A stretch of DNA of 25,407 bases from Irineochytrium annulatum (Eukaryota > Chytridiomycota > Chytridiomycetes > Chytridiales > Chytridiaceae): NCBI GenBank assembly GCA_027600665.1, contig JADGJL010000320.1:1-25407 (forward strand). The letters are read 5' to 3'. Of this stretch, positions 20,752 through 25,407 are shown one piece after another. The translations under genes and the position numbers were made by a program. The first letter of the stretch is position 1; each line of letters opens with the position of its first letter. Below the pieces are notes generated by a model, which saw nothing but the letters and a program-made list of their open reading frames with translations, was not told where the DNA came from and searched no databases.

Positions 20752-22515
20752 TCATGGAAGCCGCCCCTTTAAGTCATTGACCGAAAGTCCATTCTTTTCA
20801 AGGTGCTCCTCCAGAACCTTCACGGTCTTCGGAAGGCATTCCTTTGCATGCACATAATCACATATCGAAGGCAGATACCCAAATTCCAAAATCATCTCCA
20901 CCATTGCCAGCAGCCTAGCATCCTCCTCGTCACACCTAGAGAGCCCCATACCGTATGATTGGCCGAGTATTTCGTGCTTGTACGGCTTAGCGGCGTCGAG
21001 CAACTCCCGTAGGATTGATACGGCTGTGTCGTCGTCAATGTGCTCGTTACGGCGTCGGAAAGCGAACCACAGGATGGCTCTCCTCGTGACCTTCAACCCT
21101 TTGCCGATGAGCAGGCGCCACATGTCTCCGACTATCTCGCTAGGCCATGTGTCATACCCCCTCCACTGCGCGATAACGTGTGGGTCCGTGGCATCAAGGA
21201 CCACACGCGCAAGGTCGACGTTACCTGAGTCCACGGCGTTCACGATGCCGCCCTGCGTCCCTCGTGCACCTTGCTCAATCGCGCGTCGCGCGACTTCAAC
21301 CATTCCCGCGTCTGGCCCGGCGTAGTTGACCGTAGCCAGGCAGGCGCTCACGCTTGCCGGCTCGGGCGGGAGGATGCGGCGCTCGATCAGCTGCTGACGG
21401 AGACGAGGACGGTCGATCAAGAGCCACATGCGTCGCGGGAGCATTCGCCCAAACTGGTACATCATGCGATGGACGTGTGGTTTCTTTACCTCACCGTTGA
21501 CCTCGTACATGTTGTCCACGAGGTAGGTGAGGACGGGATCGTCTTCGATGGTCTGCGGGGGCACCTTCGAGGGGTGAGTCAAGACCATCAGGATCTCGTT
21601 CGCGTTGATCCGCACGCCAAGGTCGGCAAGCGCCATCACGGTGTCGATGTCCATAGTCATGGGATGCGTGCGTTCAAGGCTTTCCCAGATATGTTGCCAC
21701 CTCCCCGGAGTGTTATAAAGGCCCGGACTGAGGCCGCTTAGAAACTTGATGACGTCTACCGAGCCCCTGGCAGCGGCGACGCCGATGGCTCCGGGCCAGC
21801 AGCCGACAGGCAACTTGACCCCGCTTCGATAAAGCAGTTCCACAAGGACTGGCATCGGGTCCCGCGACTCCCGAATGATCTCGCTGACGCCGGTCTCATT
21901 CATAACTGCCTTTATAGCCGCCACCCCGGTGACATCGCCGATCATCATCGACAGAAGGCCCACCCGGCCACGGCAGAGGAGGTTTACGACGGCTTGGTCG
22001 AAGTACCGCTGCTTGTGGCTCCGGCGGAACCACTCGTCGGTCGGTGCCGTGAGGCCTTCGATGTCGATGGGCCAGGCCTGGATGCATGCGCGCACCCAAG
22101 ACTCGTTCTCGTCGCCGTCAACGCTACAAATTCGCTCCAGCAGTCCCTCGTTGTGGCGGCTGTCGCCCTCCTGATATCCGTAGTCGTAATCATCGGAGTC
22201 CTCGTCATAATAGTTGTCGTGTCGTCGGCGCCTGTGTTTCCGCGGGACCTCGTCGGAGAAGAGGAGGGCCAAGAACTTGGGGAGGTCAGGGAATGCTCTC
22301 GGGTTTTTTAACACGCTCGGATCCCTTGCGAAGATATCGATGGGCCGTTGGCCGTCTGCCAAAGTTGATTTAAAGAATTTGAACCGGGCGCTTAAAGAGG
22401 TCCAGCACAAGGCGCGAGTAGCCCGCGTAAGGGCCGAGAGGCGCGCGAGATCGGGCAGGCTCGACGCGGCGCCGTGGATGACGGGTGGCCAGAGCTCCGG
22501 CGGAAGGACGGCCAT
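20752..22515 (-). CDS. putative F-box-like/ankyrin-like protein, single exon, 587 aa
   Basis: The product is not identified by name. The open frame extends upstream to a GTG at 22629, but the first ATG is at 22515, giving MAVLPPELWPPVIHGAASSL and 587 aa. The first about 50 residues (LPPELWPPVIHGAASSLPDLARLSALTRATRALCW by position) resemble a degenerate F-box. An acidic, Tyr-rich stretch (YYDEDSDDYDYGYQEGD) follows near 110-130. The middle and C-terminal parts have helical pairs of ankyrin type, for example GVAAARGSVDVIKFLSGL and AVDSGNVDLARVVLDA, too diverged to count. Such single-exon proteins are common in large families in chytrid genomes, where they may act as substrate receptors of SCF-type ubiquitin ligases. 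The lack of introns contrasts with its spliced neighbours. Function is inference. Confidence 0.75.
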   Translation of the reverse strand: MAVLPPELWPPVIHGAASSLPDLARLSALTRATRALCWTSLSARFKFFKSTLADGQRPIDIFARDPSVLKNPRAFPDLPKFLALLFSDEVPRKHRRRRHDNYYDEDSDDYDYGYQEGDSRHNEGLLERICSVDGDENESWVRACIQAWPIDIEGLTAPTDEWFRRSHKQRYFDQAVVNLLCRGRVGLLSMMIGDVTGVAAIKAVMNETGVSEIIRESRDPMPVLVELLYRSGVKLPVGCWPGAIGVAAARGSVDVIKFLSGLSPGLYNTPGRWQHIWESLERTHPMTMDIDTVMALADLGVRINANEILMVLTHPSKVPPQTIEDDPVLTYLVDNMYEVNGEVKKPHVHRMMYQFGRMLPRRMWLLIDRPRLRQQLIERRILPPEPASVSACLATVNYAGPDAGMVEVARRAIEQGARGTQGGIVNAVDSGNVDLARVVLDATDPHVIAQWRGYDTWPSEIVGDMWRLLIGKGLKVTRRAILWFAFRRRNEHIDDDTAVSILRELLDAAKPYKHEILGQSYGMGLSRCDEEDARLLAMVEMILEFGYLPSICDYVHAKECLPKTVKVLEEHLEKNGLSVNDLKGRLP

Positions 22516-23121
22516 CTTGGCAGAGGGCAAGCGACGGGGAGAGGGATTGTCCACATCGAACGAAGTTATTAGTTGGCGAGCTTTGGAAAGGACTTCGTGC
22601 CAAACTACGGTCAGCAACTTGTACCCCACCTGCAGCCCATGCGACCTTAAACATCAGCCCGCCCGCCTGCCTGAGCCCATCCTTATTCGAAACGCCATCG
22701 CCATCATCTAATCCATCAGGCCCACTTGACGGTCGCCTCAGAGTCAGTTCGTAGCATTAAGGTGTGTACGAGGACGGACAGAGAGGCGGAGGAGCAGCAC
22801 GGTTTTTTTTCTTTGGGCTACCCGTTAACTTTACCGCGGGTATCTCTTAGTGGCGAAAAGAAGGTTGCAGGGGAATTATCATAAGGATGGTGCTGTTGAC
22901 GCGAGCAGGAGGCTGTTGGCTTGCATATCCAATGCTGCATCTTATATTCGTGCTCTGTGTGTATCGCCGTAATCTCTGTAGCCTTTATGCGTGTAGCCCT
23001 TAATATGCGCTTGACGCGTGACAATCCCTCAGTCGCATAATTTTGCTAAATACAATTCCCCCTCTTAAACCGGGGGTTACGCGCTTTACGCGCTGTTGCT
23101 ATTCTGTTGCTATTCTGATCC
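22516..23121. other. intergenic region between two F-box-type genes
   Basis: No gene is supported. Open frames on both strands in 22370-22754 are antisense or upstream of the 20752-22515 gene. A run of eight T (about 22803-22810) and AT-rich sequence (about 22900-23060) fit a promoter for the downstream minus-strand gene and a 3' UTR for the upstream one. Confidence 0.5.
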
Positions 23122-24933
23122 TCACAGCCGCCTTTTCTTCTTTATCTTCCTCTTCTTCATCGCCCTCAACCGGCCCTGCACTTCAGGGCTGAATCTGCTG
23201 CTGGTGCAACTGAACAACGGCTTCGCGCTGTCTTTCAAAGACTGAATCCTCGCGAGGGTCAGAACGGGCGTCTTCCCGGCGTCCAGGATCGCGTCCAACA
23301 CGATCGCCTTTAGGCGGGAAGGGCGCACGCCATCGCCGCAGAGAGTGACGTCGTCCAAGTCGAGATCCAGCTCCTCCAACAACGGCAGCCCACACCTCTC
23401 CACCTCCGACCAGTCGGCAACGGGCAGCGTCGGGTTATGATATAGCTCCAGCCCGAGGACCGTGAGCTTTCTCAAGCCCGACAACCGGATCCCCGTCTTC
23501 CTTGTCATGCGTGACGACGAGGTCCAAACGTTCATCTTCAGCGACAACGTGAGCTCCTTCAATGACTGCAGGCCCGCCAAACCCTCGAGGACGTCGTTGA
23601 GCGTCGGGGTGTCGTGAAAGGTGACATCCAGCCGTCTGAGCGACGTCATCGACCTCAACATCTCCGTCATCCCACATAGGCCCCCCGCGGCGGTGGTGCC
23701 GTTGCTCCTGACCTCCAGCTGAAGCGATTCCAGTCGAGGCAAGGGGCCGATGCGGGCAGGTTCACCGGAGCATCGGAGTAGCTTGAGGCTAAAGTCAACC
23801 AGCGTGTCCTGCGACGCCGTCAGCAGCTCCGACAGGAGGTGGTGCTCGCCGCACTTCCGGTAGATGCAGGACAAGCGCGTGAGCCCGTTGACGGCCAACA
23901 GCGGCGCGCTCGACGACGACGACGACGACGACGGCAACGGCAACCCCGCAGGGATCTCGGCGAACGCAACATCCAACCGCCTGATGATGACGTTGTTGCC
24001 TCGCTCGAGCAACCCGCGGACGGCCGCCAAGTCCACGGCGCCCATGACGACGCGGAACCCGAGGGACGTGATCTGGGGACCGACGACCACGCTTCCGATC
24101 AAGGCAGCCAGATCCCCGTCCTCCGTGTTCGTGTGGCTGCTAAAGTCGATGGCTCGGGTGGTGTCGTCGTCCACCAGGGTCGTGGACCGACCCGTGACGC
24201 TGGCGCCGAGCCACACATGCCCCGGGCCGCCTACCCCGCCGCGCCCACCCCGGCCGAGGACCGCCCACGCCTCGAGCAAGCGCAGATGGTGCTGGTCTGC
24301 CGTGCGCGCGTCGACAATGTCGACGGAACCCCCGACCAAGGGCAGGACGCGGTCGAGCGGGACGGTCCACGGCCCCCCGTTGCAGACGAGATGGCGGACG
24401 GCCCCAAAGTAGATCTTGAATCGCGCGTCGCGGGTCTTTGACGCCGTTGAGAACACCGACGGCGCAGTATCGCTGTCGAAGACGCGCCGGAGGTATTCGA
24501 ATTTTGGCACGGCGTCCTCCAGTGACGTTCCGCCCTCTCCCGTCGCCTCCGTTGCCGACGGTGTATCGTGCACGACCGCGTACTGAAGCAGGAGGTTGCT
24601 GGGGTTGATGACGCCGATGGGGCCCGAGATGGCGGTGCGGAGTCGGACGGTCGACCAGAGGCGGCGGGCAGCCTGAGCAAAGAACCAGCGGGAGGTGAAG
24701 AGGCAGGTGTAGAGGGCGTATCGATCGCAGCGGCAGGCGGGGTCGAGCTGGTCGACGATGTTGAGGATGACGTCCTCGTTGAGCTTGGTGTAGCAGCTCA
24801 CTCGGCGTGGTTCGGTCTGGGATGGTTGGGATGGTTGGCGTGTCGCCTTCAACAACCTGAAGCGGTCGATGATCTTGGATCCCAGGCCCCTGGATCCCTC
24901 GCCGCCGTCAGCAGGAGTCCTAGTCCTGGGCAT
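23122..24933 (-). CDS. F-box protein with leucine-rich-repeat-like region, single exon, 603 aa
   Basis: It begins with a real ATG at 24933. Residues about 47-97 form an F-box-like module (KLNEDVILNIVDQLDPAC, then CLFTSRWFFAQAARRLWSTV), the part that would bind Skp1 in an SCF ubiquitin ligase. The region from about 300 to 560 has repeated leucine-rich segments, such as LPRLESLQLEV, MTSLRRLDVTF, LQSLKELTLSL, LRKLTVLGLEL and LPLLEELDLDL, typical of substrate-binding LRRs. A run of nine Ser (plus-strand GAC repeat near 23908-23935) interrupts the protein at about 333-341 and is a likely slippage site. The C-terminus is strongly basic (MKKRKIKKKRRL) and could be a nuclear localisation signal. No introns are needed. 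The substrate is unknown. It is not closely similar by eye to the neighbouring 587-aa protein beyond the N-terminal F-box-like layout. Confidence 0.8.
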   Translation of the reverse strand: MPRTRTPADGGEGSRGLGSKIIDRFRLLKATRQPSQPSQTEPRRVSCYTKLNEDVILNIVDQLDPACRCDRYALYTCLFTSRWFFAQAARRLWSTVRLRTAISGPIGVINPSNLLLQYAVVHDTPSATEATGEGGTSLEDAVPKFEYLRRVFDSDTAPSVFSTASKTRDARFKIYFGAVRHLVCNGGPWTVPLDRVLPLVGGSVDIVDARTADQHHLRLLEAWAVLGRGGRGGVGGPGHVWLGASVTGRSTTLVDDDTTRAIDFSSHTNTEDGDLAALIGSVVVGPQITSLGFRVVMGAVDLAAVRGLLERGNNVIIRRLDVAFAEIPAGLPLPSSSSSSSSAPLLAVNGLTRLSCIYRKCGEHHLLSELLTASQDTLVDFSLKLLRCSGEPARIGPLPRLESLQLEVRSNGTTAAGGLCGMTEMLRSMTSLRRLDVTFHDTPTLNDVLEGLAGLQSLKELTLSLKMNVWTSSSRMTRKTGIRLSGLRKLTVLGLELYHNPTLPVADWSEVERCGLPLLEELDLDLDDVTLCGDGVRPSRLKAIVLDAILDAGKTPVLTLARIQSLKDSAKPLFSCTSSRFSPEVQGRLRAMKKRKIKKKRRL

Positions 24934-25242
24934 TGCCTCGTCCTTGTGCGAGGTCAGCGTTCAGGTCAATCCCCTGTCCCGTCTGCCCGTCTGCCCTGAT
25001 GAACAAATGAACAACTTTACCTTCCTTCCTTCCTTTTAAACATTTTGCTTGACCCACTTTGCAGATGCCAATGGAATATGGAATGGAATGGGGTGTGAGG
25101 AACCGCAGTCATTGGCAATGGTCGCATTGTCTACTTCGTATCCGCATAACAAAAGGAATGCATTGACTGAGAAGTGTCAGCAGACAAGACACAAACTAAT
25201 TCGGCCGAAGATCGAGCTGACCGAGAGCCAGCGTCTTTTCAA
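24934..25242. promoter_or_regulatory. probable bidirectional promoter region
   Basis: This 309-bp gap lies between the starts of two divergent genes: the minus-strand F-box gene (start 24933) and the plus-strand gene starting at 25243. It includes a pyrimidine-rich stretch (CCTTCCTTCCTTCC near 25020-25035) and a duplicated TGGAATA/TGGAATG motif near 25071-25090. No TATA box is clear. Shared-promoter function is inferred from geometry. Confidence 0.4.
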
Positions 25243-25407
25243 ATGGCCGAGAGGGACACCGACGCCAAGCTCGCGCCGCTCGGAACGTCGTCGACGGAGC
25301 TGACCCTCTGGGGGACCTACCTCCATGGTATGGAACGGATTCCAACCCCTCGCCCGTTCGCGATCCCCCTTCTCTCTCACAACCTGACATCCTCCCCCCT
25401 CCCCTCC
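25243..25407 (+). CDS. 5' part of an unknown gene running off the right edge
   Basis: An ATG at 25243 opens a frame reading MAERDTDAKLAPLGTSSTEL and then TLWGTYLH. At 25329 a good donor (GTATGG) follows CCATG, and the rest of the window looks like intron: pyrimidine-rich with AACCTGACAT near 25380. The unspliced frame is also open to the window end, so it cannot decide between intron and exon. No domain is recognised from about 28 residues. It is divergent from the F-box gene. Confidence 0.4.
   Translation, partial: MAERDTDAKLAPLGTSSTELTLWGTYLHGMERIPTPRPFAIPLLSHNLTSSPLPS

Noticed and set aside
22516..22629. Longer N-terminus for the 587-aa gene
   Set aside because: The upstream open frame begins at GTG, and the first ATG is at 22515 directly before the F-box-like segment, so the shorter form was preferred.
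23839..24441. Plus-strand 200-codon frame opposite the F-box gene
   Set aside because: It is the complement of the F-box/LRR coding region in GC-rich DNA, Arg/Asp-rich, with no recognisable domain.
1..25407. tRNA, rRNA or transposon with terminal repeats
   Set aside because: No cloverleaf arms, conserved rRNA blocks, transposase motifs or long terminal repeats were seen by eye; a covariance-model search was not possible.

Overview
The window is nuclear DNA of a fungus, most likely an early-diverging one such as a chytrid. Genes are cut by many short introns (about 40-75 nt) with GT...AG ends and CTGAC/CTAAC-type branch sites. Coding DNA is GC-rich, and the recognisable proteins are eukaryotic: ECM29, a CLA4-type p21-activated kinase (PAK), and NPR2/NPRL2. 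The chytrid placement is inference from gene style, not from a marker gene.

Layout. Positions 1-1.9 kb look like spliced plus-strand transcription without a recognisable product, including a 10-copy 25-bp minisatellite (753-1001) and a possible five-exon small gene (1186-1817). Positions 1.9-4.8 kb hold no recognisable gene, only one weak two-exon candidate on the minus strand. From 4.8 kb to 25 kb all six well-supported genes lie on the minus strand: ECM29 (4828-11304, 18 exons, 1878 aa); PAK-A (11780-15141, 20 exons, 779 aa); PAK-B (15747-18190, 9 exons, 629 aa); NPR2 (18672-20392, 8 exons, 423 aa); a protein with F-box-like and ankyrin-like segments (20752-22515, 587 aa); and an F-box/leucine-rich protein (23122-24933, 603 aa). 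A divergent plus-strand gene probably starts at 25243 and runs off the right edge. I joined the exons by hand; every junction in the four spliced genes keeps frame and restores family-conserved protein sequence.

The outstanding observation is inside PAK-A. PAK-A and PAK-B are head-to-tail paralogues (PH, CRIB, autoinhibitory segment, linker, kinase) that share every intron position. Where PAK-B has one intron in the linker, PAK-A has a tandem array of about 102-bp units. Each unit holds a complete intron (48-54 nt) and a complete mini-exon (48, 51 or 54 nt). The 11 mini-exons are all phase 0-0, all open, and encode variants of one 16-18 residue peptide (consensus [17 protein letters not shown]). 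Exon lengths vary only in multiples of three while intron lengths vary freely. The array would add 186 residues between the autoinhibitory region and the kinase domain, and any subset of mini-exons could be skipped without breaking frame. The unit looks like a chimera of the end of the upstream exon and the start of the downstream exon, so one tandem duplication across the ancestral intron would explain it.

Functionally the region mixes housekeeping and signalling genes: proteasome quality control (ECM29), Rho-GTPase signalling to polarity or septins (PAKs), amino-acid sensing upstream of TORC1 (NPR2), and two probable F-box-type proteins of unknown target. Nothing suggests they form a functional cluster.
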